Part shown: piece after piece, positions 8,456-16,606 of the stretch | Numbering within the stretch: the first letter of the stretch is position 1 | Layout of the letters: every line of letters starts with the position of its first letter | Assembly: GCF_014243445.1 (NCBI RefSeq) | Contig: NZ_JACLQD010000001.1 | Span: 186,001-250,000 of the forward strand | Length of the DNA: 64,000 bases | Direction of reading: 5' to 3' | Source: Paragemmobacter straminiformis | GTDB lineage: Bacteria; Pseudomonadota; Alphaproteobacteria; Rhodobacterales; Rhodobacteraceae | Notes under the pieces: generated by a model | What the model was told of the DNA's origin: nothing | Databases searched by the model: none | Seen by the model: only the letters and a program-made list of their open reading frames with translations | Made by a program: the position numbers and the translations under genes

Positions 8456-9310
8456 ATGCGGAATTTCATGAAAGCTCTTGGCGCGACCGCGATCGCTGCC
8501 ACCCTGGCCGTTCCCGCCTTTGCGCAGGACGACAAGACCATCACCATCGGCACGATGGGTTGGGAAGACCTGACCCCCATCGCCGGCATCACCAAGAAGG
8601 TGCTGGAAGACAAGGGCTACACCGTCGAGGTCGAGGAATTCTCGGAATGGGGCATCGCCTTCGCCGCGCTGACCAATGGCGATGTGGACATCATGGCCAG
8701 CCAGACCGATTACGTTGCCCATGACTACTGGGTGAAGAACATGGACAAGCTGGAAAAGATCTCGCCCGTGTCCCACGGCCTCTATCAGGCCATCGCCGTG
8801 CCCTCCTATGTGTCGATCAACAGCATGGACGAGCTGGCGGCCAACAAGGACATGTTCGGCGGCAAGATCATCGGCATCGAGCCGGGTTCGGGCCTGATGC
8901 GTGACGCCGCCGCTGCGGTGGAAGCCTATGGCACCGACATGGAACTGGTCGAAGGGTCGACCGCCGCCATGACCGCCGCGCTCGACTCGGCCATGTCGCG
9001 CAACGAACCCATCGCCGTGACGATCTGGGAACCGTCGTGGATGATGCAGAAATATGACGTGAAGTTCCTCGCCGATCCGAAGGGCGTCTTCCCCGCCGCG
9101 CAGTCCTACTACTTAATCGGCACCAAGGGCTTTTCGGAAGCGAACCCCGCCGTCCGCGAACAACTCGCCTCGATCTACATCCCGCTCGCCGACATCACCG
9201 CCATCAACGGCGCGATGAACGAGGGCAAGACGATGGAAGAGGCCGTGGCCGACTGGACCGCAGCGCACGCCGACCTGATCTCGCGCTGGGAAGCCATCAA
9301 GTCCGAATGA
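8456..9310 (+). CDS. Glycine betaine/proline-type ABC transporter substrate-binding protein
   Basis: A 284-residue periplasmic binding protein with a signal peptide (MRNFMKALGATAIAATLAVPAFA, cleavage after AFA). The mature part begins QDDKTITIGTMGWEDLTPI and belongs to the ProX/OpuAC family by its pattern: GVE-like start strand, ASQTDYVAHDYW, YQAIAVPSYV, EPGSGLMRDAAAAVEAYG and TIWEPSWMMQKY. Ligand-cage aromatics (several Trp and Tyr) are plentiful, as in betaine binders. It is followed by the matching ATPase gene. It probably brings in the compound degraded by the operon just upstream. Confidence 0.85.
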   Translation: MRNFMKALGATAIAATLAVPAFAQDDKTITIGTMGWEDLTPIAGITKKVLEDKGYTVEVEEFSEWGIAFAALTNGDVDIMASQTDYVAHDYWVKNMDKLEKISPVSHGLYQAIAVPSYVSINSMDELAANKDMFGGKIIGIEPGSGLMRDAAAAVEAYGTDMELVEGSTAAMTAALDSAMSRNEPIAVTIWEPSWMMQKYDVKFLADPKGVFPAAQSYYLIGTKGFSEANPAVREQLASIYIPLADITAINGAMNEGKTMEEAVADWTAAHADLISRWEAIKSE

Positions 9311-9316
9311 TCCATC

Positions 9317-9350
9317 GGGCCGGTCCGTCACAAGGGGCCGGCCCTTTCCT
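9317..9350 (+). terminator. Intercistronic hairpin with T-rich tail
   Basis: GGGCCGG at 9317-9323 pairs with CCGGCCC at 9338-9344, followed by TTTCCTTTCC. Placed between binding-protein and ATPase genes, it fits a partial terminator or mRNA-stabilising hairpin that keeps binding-protein message in excess, as is common in ABC operons. Confidence 0.55.
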
Positions 9351-9374
9351 TTCCTGCCAGATGGGACCGCGCCA

Positions 9375-9833
9375 ATGACCAGCCCCGCCACCGCCAACGA
9401 CGCCCCGCTGCCCGAAACTGCGCTGCCCGAAGCTGCGCTGCCCGAAACTGCGCTGCCCGAAACTCCGCTGATCGAATGCCGTTCGGTCTGGAAAGTCTTC
9501 GGAGACCGCTCGCGCGATGCCATCGCCGCGATCCGCGCCAAGGGCCTTGGCAAGCGCGAAGTCCTGTCGGAATTCGGCTGCGTGGTCGGCGTGCATGACG
9601 CCAGCTTCACCGTCGGCAAGGGCGAGATCTTCTGCATCATGGGCCTGTCGGGCAGCGGCAAGTCCACCCTGATCCGCCTGCTCAACCGCCTGATCGACCC
9701 CTCGCTGGGCGAGGTTCTGGTCAAGGGCCGCGCCATCAACGGCCTTGGTGCGCAGGATTTGCGCGAGCTTCGCGCCCATACCATCGGCATGGTGTTCCAG
9801 AACGTGGCCCTCAGTCCACTGCCGTGTTTTTGA
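9375..9833 (+). pseudogene. Glycine betaine/proline ABC transporter ATPase, 3' half lost
   Basis: The first about 146 residues are a normal ProV/OpuAA-type ATPase N-terminus: IECRSVWKVFG, then the Walker A GLSGSGKSTLIRLLNRL and the Q-loop GMVFQNVAL. The protein then leaves the family after VAL and ends at a stop six residues later. Signature motif, Walker B and the CBS region are missing, so it cannot be a working ATPase. The break is near 9811, where phage-like DNA starts. The missing half and the permease gene are not in the window. The N-terminus also has an odd LPET repeat, listed separately. Confidence 0.85.
9406..9465 (+). repeat. Four tandem 15-bp repeats coding LPET-type units
   Basis: Four consecutive copies of CGCTGCCCGAAACTG (with single-base changes) encode a run of A-L-P-E-T/A units at residues 11-30 of the truncated ATPase, ahead of the conserved domain. 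In-frame units of this kind usually expand and shrink by slippage; this looks like a length-variable disordered N-terminal tail. Confidence 0.8.
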
Positions 9834-10144
9834 CTTCGCGTTTCTTCTGGAAAATCCTTACGGTCACACAAAGACTGTCCCTGCAGTCGGAGTCGGCCAA
9901 TGTGCCGGTGTGACCTTTCAAAGTGTAGGGGGGTAACGACATTCGGACAAACACATCACACCCCGAAAAGCGCGGTAAGGGGTTGATTGATGGCGATAAA
10001 ATGGATGGAGGGCCTCGGAGGGTGGTGAAATTTGGGGGGTGGAAATGTTGGGAAAGTGCAGCGAGGGGCTGCAGTTTCTGACGTTCTGCGCGCGTTTTGG
10101 ACGCATCGGGGCGACATTGGCTAACATGTTGATCGGAAAGGCGC
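9811..10144. other. Junction region between broken transporter gene and phage DNA, no gene seen
   Basis: From about 9811 the sequence stops matching ABC ATPase coding. It holds no credible gene until the tail fragment at 10145. An inverted pair GGTCACAC (9862-9869) / GTGTGACC (9908-9915) is present, as are G-rich runs around 10005-10045. It could be a phage end or the scar of a deletion. No insertion-sequence terminal repeats were identified. Confidence 0.4.
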
Positions 10145-11767
10145 TTGACCGTCACGACGCGGGTCAGTCGGTCGGAACAGTTCAACGCGGTGCGCGGAAC
10201 GTTCATCAGCCCCGCCAACGACTGGCAGCCCGACGATTTCCCCGCGATCCAGAGCGGCGTCTATCTGGCCGAGGACAAGGGTGACCTGAAGTTCCTCGAC
10301 GTCGAACTGCCGATGACGACGTCCGCCACGATGGCGCAGCGGCTTGCGAAGATCTTACTCGAGTCGGCGCGCCGCCAGATCACCGTGAATCTGCCCGGCA
10401 AGCTGAGCGCGTGGCGCGTCGGCGCGGGAGAGGTGGTGCCGGTGACGATGGCGCGGCGCGGCTGGACCGAGAAGCCGTTCGAAGTGCGGTCGATCGGCAC
10501 GCAGATCGAGGATGCGGACGGCGTGCCGGTCTTGGTGCCGGACCTTTTGCTGCGCGAGACCTCGCCCCTGATCTGGGACTGGTCGGCGACCGAGGAACAG
10601 ATCTACGCCGCCGCGCCGCGCACCGCCCTGCCGTCGGCGTTCGACATCGCGGCCCCTGGCATGCCCGAGGTGAGCGAGTCGCTCTATGTCACCCGCGACG
10701 GGACGGGCGTGAAGGCCGCGGTGCGGCTGGAATGGGTCGCCTCGGCTTCGCCCTATGTGGCGCAATACGTGATCGAGGCGCGCGAGGCAGGGGGTGTCTG
10801 GCGCGAGATCGGGCGGACGGCGAACACGTCGCTGGAAGCACAGGACTGGACGCCGGGGCTGTGGGAGTTCCGCGTGGCCGCGCTTTCGACCCTTGGCGTG
10901 GCGTCTGACTGGGCCGTGCGGGCGCAAGAGGTGTTCGGCGTGTCCGCACCGCCGTCGGCCTTGTCGGATGTGACGCTGCAGACGGCGGGGGGGCTCGCCA
11001 TCCTGAAATGGGCTCGGTCGACCGATGCGGATGTGCGGATCGGCGGGAACATCGTGATCCGGCATTCGACCGATCCGGCCCCGACGTGGCAGTCGTCCTA
11101 TTCGATGGACCGCGTGGCGGGTGACCAGTCGCTGGCCGTGATCCCGCTGAAGCCGGGCAGCTATCTGCTGCGGGCCGAGGATAGCAGCGGGCAGGTCGGG
11201 CCGGTTTCGGTGGTTGCGACGGGTGGCGCGCAGGCGGTAGCTTTCGCCTCGGTCACGGTGGCGCAGGCCGATCCCGCCTTTGCCGGAACCTTTGCGGGTG
11301 CTGCCGTGATCGACGGGTATCTGACGCTGCCCGGCGGAACGATGTGGGATGACCTCGGCTTGGTCGATTCCATCGCGAACATCGACTACGCGGGCGGCGT
11401 GGTGCCGTCGGGCATGTTCACCTTTGGCTCCGGTTTTGACCTTGGCGCCGTTCGCAACGTGCGGCTGCGGTCGGATATCGGCATGGCGGCGTTTCAGGCC
11501 TTTGCCATGTGGGACGACCGCGTGGGCGAGATCGACGGCTGGGGCGATATCGACGGCGTCGATGGGGCCGAGGTCGATGTCGTGATGGAATACCGCGAGA
11601 CCGATGATGACCCTGCGGCCGCGCTGGTCTGGACCGAGTGGTCCCGCGTGGACAGTTCCGAAATCCGCGCCCGAGCCGTGCAGGCTCGGGCCATCCTTTC
11701 AACCAACGATGCGGCATTCACGGTTCGTGTGGACCGGCTGCGTCTCTATGCCGACGAGGTGATCTGA
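10145..11767 (+). CDS. Phage tail-tip (gpJ/host-specificity) protein, 5'-truncated remnant
   Basis: The open frame encodes about 540 residues resembling the middle and C-terminal part of phage tail-tip J proteins: FNAVRGTFISPANDWQPDDFPAI near the start, then the ARRQITVNLPGKLSAW segment, then fibronectin-like repeats (about residues 170-360, with WSATEEQIYAAAP, YVIEAREAGGVWREIGRT and LSTLGVASDWA). Full-length J proteins are much longer and begin earlier, and an in-frame stop lies just upstream at 10130. This is therefore a decayed gene whose TTG start may not be used. It is the left edge of the surviving prophage. Confidence 0.7.
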   Translation: MTVTTRVSRSEQFNAVRGTFISPANDWQPDDFPAIQSGVYLAEDKGDLKFLDVELPMTTSATMAQRLAKILLESARRQITVNLPGKLSAWRVGAGEVVPVTMARRGWTEKPFEVRSIGTQIEDADGVPVLVPDLLLRETSPLIWDWSATEEQIYAAAPRTALPSAFDIAAPGMPEVSESLYVTRDGTGVKAAVRLEWVASASPYVAQYVIEAREAGGVWREIGRTANTSLEAQDWTPGLWEFRVAALSTLGVASDWAVRAQEVFGVSAPPSALSDVTLQTAGGLAILKWARSTDADVRIGGNIVIRHSTDPAPTWQSSYSMDRVAGDQSLAVIPLKPGSYLLRAEDSSGQVGPVSVVATGGAQAVAFASVTVAQADPAFAGTFAGAAVIDGYLTLPGGTMWDDLGLVDSIANIDYAGGVVPSGMFTFGSGFDLGAVRNVRLRSDIGMAAFQAFAMWDDRVGEIDGWGDIDGVDGAEVDVVMEYRETDDDPAAALVWTEWSRVDSSEIRARAVQARAILSTNDAAFTVRVDRLRLYADEVI

Positions 11768-11768
11768 C

Positions 11769-12911
11769 GTGGCACAAAGCACTATTCTGTCCCTTGCGAA
11801 CTCGCTCAGCTCGGCCTTTCGGGCGAACCTGAACGGGGTTCTTGCTGCGCTGTTCAGCACGAACTCTGGCGCGGCCTTCCCGACCGTCACCGCGCCGGGG
11901 ATGCTGCATGTCAACACGACCGGCGGTGGTCAGGTCCTATGGATGCGCAACGCGGCCGACAACGCTTGGGTGCAGGTGTCCTTCGGCGCGGGCGATTTCC
12001 TTTCGCTCGGGGCGCTGTCGCTGGGCGTGCCGGTCACCAAGACCGCGAACTTCTCGGTCGCGTTGGGCGAAAACCATCTGATCAACAACAAGGCCGGCAG
12101 TGCCTGCGTCGTCACCTTGCCGAGCGCGGTCACTTTTGCAGGCCGGATGCTCGCGTTTCTGAACCGTCAAGCACAGACGGTGGTTTCGGCATCTGCGAAC
12201 GTGGTACCGCAGGGTGGTGGCGCGGCGGGGACGGCGATCCTGCCTGCGGTGATCGGGTCGCAGGCGGTGCTGGTGAGCGACGGGGCGAACTGGCTGGTGC
12301 TGGAATCTGGTGCGCTGTTGACGGCATTCGGGCAGGCGCTTGGCACGGCAGCGGATGCGGCGGCGGCGCTTGTCTTGTTGGGCGTGACCGCCCCTGGCGC
12401 TGCGCCGCTCTTTGCCCCACGCGCTTGGGTCAATTTCAACGGCACAGTCGGGTCCGGCACCTATGCTCAGACCGGCACGACGATTACCGTCACGATCACG
12501 GCGCATGGGTTGGTCACGGGGGATAGCGTGCCCCTGACCTTCACCACCGGCACGGCGGCGAGCGGGACGTATACGGTCACGGTCACGGGGGCGAACACGT
12601 TCACGGTGACGAGCGGGACGAGTGCGACGACGAGCGGGAGTGTCACAAGAGGGGTCTATATCCGTGCCGCGGGCAACGTGTCCTCGGTCGTTAGGAATGC
12701 CGTCGGGGATTACAACGTCAACTTCGGCACAGCCATGCCGGACGCGGGCTATGCAACGCTCGCCACACGGGATTGGGCGAGCACGGTAGCTAACCAGCCG
12801 ATTGCCTGCGTCTACGACCAGACAGCGGCAACTGTGCGTATTCTTACATTCCTGTCGAATGCTTCGAACTTCTCTGATCCGACAAGCGTTTATGTCGCAA
12901 TCTTCCGCTGA
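11769..12911 (+). CDS. Phage tail fibre/structural protein
   Basis: A 380-residue protein starting 1 base after the tail-tip gene. It has a DUF2793-like or tail-fibre flavour: FPTVTAPGMLHVNTTGGGQVLWM then NAWVQV near residue 75, and small beta-rich repeats later. The segment around residues 237-295 is a Thr/Gly-rich beta module (TITVTITAHGLVTGDSVPL and TYTVTVTGANTFTVTSG) seen in phage structural proteins. It is probably part of the virion tip. Gene order (tail tip, fibre, small tail protein) supports this. Confidence 0.65.
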   Translation: MAQSTILSLANSLSSAFRANLNGVLAALFSTNSGAAFPTVTAPGMLHVNTTGGGQVLWMRNAADNAWVQVSFGAGDFLSLGALSLGVPVTKTANFSVALGENHLINNKAGSACVVTLPSAVTFAGRMLAFLNRQAQTVVSASANVVPQGGGAAGTAILPAVIGSQAVLVSDGANWLVLESGALLTAFGQALGTAADAAAALVLLGVTAPGAAPLFAPRAWVNFNGTVGSGTYAQTGTTITVTITAHGLVTGDSVPLTFTTGTAASGTYTVTVTGANTFTVTSGTSATTSGSVTRGVYIRAAGNVSSVVRNAVGDYNVNFGTAMPDAGYATLATRDWASTVANQPIACVYDQTAATVRILTFLSNASNFSDPTSVYVAIFR

Positions 12912-12919
12912 GGGGCGTC

Positions 12920-13432
12920 ATGCAAACTATCATCATCAAAACTGAAGCGGGTGGCGTGGCAATCCTGACCCCTGCGCCGGATACGGGGCTGAGTGCCGAG
13001 GCGCTGGCTGCAAAAGACATTCCGGCAGCCGTGGCGTGGCGCATCTTGGCCGAAGGGGAAGCGCCAGATGCTCCGCTAGACGCATGGCGCTGGACGGACG
13101 CGGGGCCGCTCGGGGTGGGGGCGCTAGTGGCACCCGTCCCCGCCCTCACCCCCGCCCAATGGTCATTCTTCCTCGACCTGACCGGTTTCCGCGCAACGGT
13201 CGAATCCGCGCTTTCCGCGCTACCCAAGAGTACGCTGGAGCAGCGCGCGGTCTGGGCGGGGATGAAGGCGGCGGTCTATTCGAGCCAGTCCTACCGGCTG
13301 GACGTGACCCTGCAGCTGGCCGCGCAGGTCCGCGCGATGGGCATCGCATCGGTTCCGGCAGATGCCGAGATTTCCGCAGCTTGGCCTATGGCTGCCGCGT
13401 TCAACGGCGCTGAAAGCCTGCTTGAGACATGA
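12920..13432 (+). CDS. Small phage tail-associated protein
   Basis: A 170-residue protein with a short N-terminal beta region, a WRWTDAG motif and a helical C-terminal half (LTPAQWSFFLDLTGFRATVESAL). Small genes of this type follow tail-fibre genes in many alphaproteobacterial prophages and are often annotated as hypothetical or fibre-assembly-related. It starts 8 bases after the fibre gene. The exact role is unknown. Confidence 0.5.
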   Translation: MQTIIIKTEAGGVAILTPAPDTGLSAEALAAKDIPAAVAWRILAEGEAPDAPLDAWRWTDAGPLGVGALVAPVPALTPAQWSFFLDLTGFRATVESALSALPKSTLEQRAVWAGMKAAVYSSQSYRLDVTLQLAAQVRAMGIASVPADAEISAAWPMAAAFNGAESLLET

Positions 13433-13557
13433 AGGCCGGAGGGCGGTTTCCCGCCCTCCGGCACCGGGGCCAGCCGGCAAGCACACCCCCCGTCGACCCC
13501 GATACCCTCAAGGCCGCTCCGCCCGTCTCAGGGGCTGGACCAGAGGTTACGATTCGG

Positions 13558-13767
13558 ATGAACAAACCCTTAACCGACGTGCGTTGCTGCGATTGCGGAC
13601 GTCTGCTATTCAAGATGGAAGACGGGGCGCTGCGTGGTGCCCTGTCGATCAAGTGCCCGCGCTGTCGGGCCTATAACTCCCTACGGCCCGCGAGCCCCGT
13701 TCCTGACCGCCCCGAGCGCGCCGGAAAGGACCTGCTTTGTGGCTGTTCATCCCACCCAACTACCTAA
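13558..13767 (+). CDS. com: Com-family zinc-finger regulator (Mu Com-like)
   Basis: The 69-residue product MNKPLTDVRCCDCGRLLFKM... has two CxxC pairs (CCDC near residue 10 and CPRC near residue 33) in the spacing of phage Mu Com. Com is a small zinc-finger protein that activates translation of the DNA-modification gene mom. In Mu, com overlaps mom; here it overlaps the start of a cytosine methyltransferase gene by 29 bases, which suggests the same translational control with a different modification enzyme. The ATG at 13558 is chosen because it matches the family N-terminus; longer in-frame extension upstream is unlikely. Confidence 0.75.
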   Translation: MNKPLTDVRCCDCGRLLFKMEDGALRGALSIKCPRCRAYNSLRPASPVPDRPERAGKDLLCGCSSHPTT

Positions 13768-14638
13768 AGACCTTCGCGGCCTCAGCCTTTGCGCCGGGGT
13801 CGGAGGGCTTGACCTCGGGCTGCACATCGCCGAGCCCGGATACCGCACTGTGGGTTTCGTCGAGCGGAACGCAGGTGCTGCAGCCACTCTCGTGGCACGG
13901 ATGGCGGACGCGTCCCTGGCTCCGGCTCTTGTCTGGGACGATCTGCGATCCTTTGACGGCCGAGCGTGGCGCGGCCGCGTTCATATCGTCTCTGCCGGTT
14001 ACCCGTGCCAGCCGTTCAGCTTCGCGGGGCGGCGCAAGGGCGAGGATGACCCCCGCCACCTCTGGCCCGAGGTCGCGCGGATCGTCAGCGAAGTTGCCCC
14101 CGAATGGTGCTTCTTCGAGAACGTCGCAGGCCATCTGTCCCTCGGTTTCCGAGACGTCTGCGGAGACCTTCAACGCATGGGCTACAGGGTTGCAGCGGGC
14201 GTCGTATCAGCGGCGGAAGTCGGCGGGTCGCACATCCGCGACCGGCTGTTCATTCTGGCCCACGCCGACCGCGAAGCTGAACGCCAACCGCGCCTGCGTG
14301 GTGCTGAGCCCAGCGGGGCTGGCCTTTCGCAACGACCTGAACCAGACGGGCAAGCAGATCTCGATCAAGCCCGCGGCTGGGGCATGGACGCTTCTGTGGG
14401 ACATGCTGATGGCGGCGGGGTGGAAGGCTGGGAGCCCGGTCTCTTCCCACCCCTGCCGGGTCGTTTTGCTGAATGGCGAGAAACACTCGACCGGCGCCCT
14501 GACCTTAAACCCTGCGTTCACCGACTGGCTGATGGGATGGCCGGATGGGTGGACCGATCCGTCGCAGCCGGTAACGGGGTTGTCCCGCTGGCTGCAGCGC
14601 ACGCGTGGCGGATGTTGAGGGGGGAGTTGGAGGGGTAA
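13739..14638 (+). CDS. Phage DNA (cytosine-5) methyltransferase
   Basis: About 299 residues from a GTG start preceded by GGAAAGGA. Motif I is LSLCAGVGGLDLGLHIA, motif IV is VSAGYPCQPFSFAGRRKG with the catalytic PC cysteine, motif VI is CFFENVAGHLSLGF and motif VIII-like is GSHIRDRLFILAHA. The C-terminal motif X region is AAGNGVVPLAAAHAWRML. It is compact, as in phage orphan methyltransferases, with no nuclease partner. It probably protects phage DNA from host restriction. The start overlaps the com gene. A second open frame runs right through this gene and is reported separately. Confidence 0.85.
   Translation: MAVHPTQLPKDLRGLSLCAGVGGLDLGLHIAEPGYRTVGFVERNAGAAATLVARMADASLAPALVWDDLRSFDGRAWRGRVHIVSAGYPCQPFSFAGRRKGEDDPRHLWPEVARIVSEVAPEWCFFENVAGHLSLGFRDVCGDLQRMGYRVAAGVVSAAEVGGSHIRDRLFILAHADREAERQPRLRGAEPSGAGLSQRPEPDGQADLDQARGWGMDASVGHADGGGVEGWEPGLFPPLPGRFAEWRETLDRRPDLKPCVHRLADGMAGWVDRSVAAGNGVVPLAAAHAWRMLRGELEG
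14253..14618 (+). other. Second protein-like reading frame inside the methyltransferase gene
   Basis: In the next frame the same DNA reads CSFWPTPTAK, then later TLNPAFTDWLMGWPDGWTDP. Both are familiar C-terminal features (WPTPTA and LNPxFxxWLMGWPxGWT) of another group of phage cytosine methyltransferases. The frame is open from 13737 to 14618. It may be a true overlapping gene, a frameshift product or the fossil of an ancestral frame change. Long shadow frames are common in GC-rich DNA, so only the motif match is noteworthy. Confidence 0.4.
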
Positions 14639-14730
14639 TTGCCTGCACGGCTGATCGGAGGTAGGGTTCGGGAATGAGGCCCCCGAGCCCTTACCAGATC
14701 GCCGTCGAGCGGCATGGACAAGGGCAGATC

Positions 14731-15540
14731 ATGTCGACCCAAAACCTGACACCCGTCGATCCCGTGCTTCCCGTTGCGCCTTGGATGGGCGGAAAGCGAA
14801 ACCTCGCCAAGCGCATCTGCTCCATCCTCGACCGAGTGCCGTGCGAAACCTATGCCGAGCCCTTTGTGGGCATGGGCGGAATTTTCCTGCGCCGTGCCTC
14901 TCGGCCGAGGGCGGAAGTGATCAATGATGCCGGTCGCGATGTCGCGAACCTGTTCCGCATCCTGCAACGGCATTATCCGCAGTTCCTCGACGTGCTGAAA
15001 TTTCAGCTGACCACCCGCGTTGAATTCAACCGGCTGGTCGACACCAATCCTGACACGCTGACCGATCTCGAACGTGCGGCGCGGTTTCTCTACCTCCAGC
15101 GCACCGCGTTCGGCGGCAAGGTCAGCGGTCGGAATTTCGGGGTGTCGATCGGCCGCCCCGCACGGTTCAACCTGACCACGCTCGAACCCATGCTGGAGGA
15201 CCTGCACAGCCGCCTGTCGGGGGTCATCATCGAATGCTTGGACTTCGAGGCGTTCATCCTGCGCTACGACAGCGAGGGGACGCTCTTCTACCTCGATCCA
15301 CCCTATTGGGGCACCGAGGGGGTCTACGGCAAGACGCTCTTCGCCCGTCAGGATTTCGCGCGGCTGTCGGATGTCCTGACAGGGATCAAGGGGCGTTTCC
15401 TCAAGTCGATCAACGACGTCCCCGAAGTGCGGGAAATTTTCGGCTGGGCGACGATGGAGGAGGTGAGCACGTCGTACACCATCGGCAAGCAGGCGGAGAG
15501 CCGGGGAGAGCGGGGGGAGTTGCTTATCGGCAGGGTATGA
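14731..15540 (+). CDS. DNA adenine N6-methyltransferase, D12 (Dam) class
   Basis: From the ATG at 14731 the product is about 269 residues. It has the D12-class motif I variant WMGGKRNLAKRI near residue 17, then PFVGMGGIFLRR and the catalytic DPPYWG near residue 191. Order and length fit Dam-like orphan methyltransferases carried by prophages. An upstream in-frame start at 14674 exists but adds residues outside the family. Together with the cytosine enzyme it would give the phage two kinds of base modification. Confidence 0.8.
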   Translation: MSTQNLTPVDPVLPVAPWMGGKRNLAKRICSILDRVPCETYAEPFVGMGGIFLRRASRPRAEVINDAGRDVANLFRILQRHYPQFLDVLKFQLTTRVEFNRLVDTNPDTLTDLERAARFLYLQRTAFGGKVSGRNFGVSIGRPARFNLTTLEPMLEDLHSRLSGVIIECLDFEAFILRYDSEGTLFYLDPPYWGTEGVYGKTLFARQDFARLSDVLTGIKGRFLKSINDVPEVREIFGWATMEEVSTSYTIGKQAESRGERGELLIGRV

Positions 15541-15670
15541 AGGTGAGCCGCCATAGCCCACGTCTGGTCGGGGCCAGCACCAATTCTTTGCCGCTTCAAT
15601 ACAACTTTTCGCAGACGAATCGTCGCGCTGTTACTATTCCTGCGGGTGTCAGGATTTCAGGAAGAGTGTG

Positions 15671-16603
15671 ATGCAATCTGTAAAGCGCGTGATTGAATAC
15701 CGTAAAGCCCTTTGGGTAGCCGAAAAACCCCTTAATCTTCAGGTTCTCGTAGAGGAAGCTTGGCAGACCTTACCATTATCTACACAGCGCGTTGTCCTGA
15801 AGAAGGATCAGACTTCAACGATGGGCATGGAGCTTCGGGCGGTCGGAGCAGCGGTCGGTTTTCAAGGTTGCCGTTACGTTGACCGCCAGTCGGTTGGTGT
15901 GGTTCCGATGAGTGGTTCCCGCTCGCCAGTCCTTACCGAGCAGCAGCCTGCGCCGGGGGAGAACTTCCTTAGTTCGGACTTCTTCGTTCTGGTCAGCGGC
16001 AACGACGTCATCACTTTGAACGCTGGGCGGAATGCGGCTACAGCAAAATTCTACCTGCATGGCCTCTTCCCGATGGCAGGCATGTCGAACGAAAGCACGC
16101 AGTTTGACCTTGTGCAGCAGGCGTCGCCCGATGTGGTTCGCAAAATTCAGGTCGGTGGCGGTGTAGAAAGCATCCAGTTCGACATGAGCATCACAGAGGC
16201 GACCGCCAGTCTTATTGAAGACGAAGGGAAACCGGTAGGCATCAATGACCGGATTGCCTCTGGCCTGTCTAAAGTGATGGACATGATCTCGAAGCCGGTC
16301 GATCGCCGAGCGATCAAGGACAGTTCGGGGTCGCTGCGTCTGCAATTGCGCTTACCCAAAGGCGAACTTCAGCCGGTCCAACAAGCGGCTGACCGTCTTG
16401 CTGTAGATATCGTTGAAGACGACGACGCCGACGACTATGTCATCGTGCTTCGAAACGGTGAAACGATACGCCCTCGACACATGTCCACAAGGAAGTCCGT
16501 CCCATTGAAACGGTCTGCTAACTCATTTGTTGCAGACGATGTATACGCGGAAATGCAGGATTTCCTTAGGGACGTGCGGGCGAGTGGTCTTGCCGAGGTG
16601 TAA
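15671..16603 (+). CDS. Unknown protein, first gene of a two-gene module
   Basis: A 310-residue soluble protein (MQSVKRVIEYRKALWVAEKP) with mixed alpha/beta character; it is not recognised with confidence. It has a Gly/Asp-rich middle and a basic C-terminal portion (RPRHMSTRKSVPLKRSANSF). Codon use is less GC-biased than the tail genes. It ends 3 bases before a two-gene partner encoding a membrane protein. Position between the phage modification genes and the att-like tRNA fragment is typical for cargo genes, so a defence or superinfection role is possible but unproved. Confidence 0.55.
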   Translation: MQSVKRVIEYRKALWVAEKPLNLQVLVEEAWQTLPLSTQRVVLKKDQTSTMGMELRAVGAAVGFQGCRYVDRQSVGVVPMSGSRSPVLTEQQPAPGENFLSSDFFVLVSGNDVITLNAGRNAATAKFYLHGLFPMAGMSNESTQFDLVQQASPDVVRKIQVGGGVESIQFDMSITEATASLIEDEGKPVGINDRIASGLSKVMDMISKPVDRRAIKDSSGSLRLQLRLPKGELQPVQQAADRLAVDIVEDDDADDYVIVLRNGETIRPRHMSTRKSVPLKRSANSFVADDVYAEMQDFLRDVRASGLAEV

Positions 16604-16606
16604 GCG

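Noticed and set aside
9811-10144. Insertion-sequence end at the broken transporter gene
   Set aside because: The GGTCACAC/GTGTGACC pair is too far from the junction and no transposase, terminal inverted repeats or target duplication can be shown.
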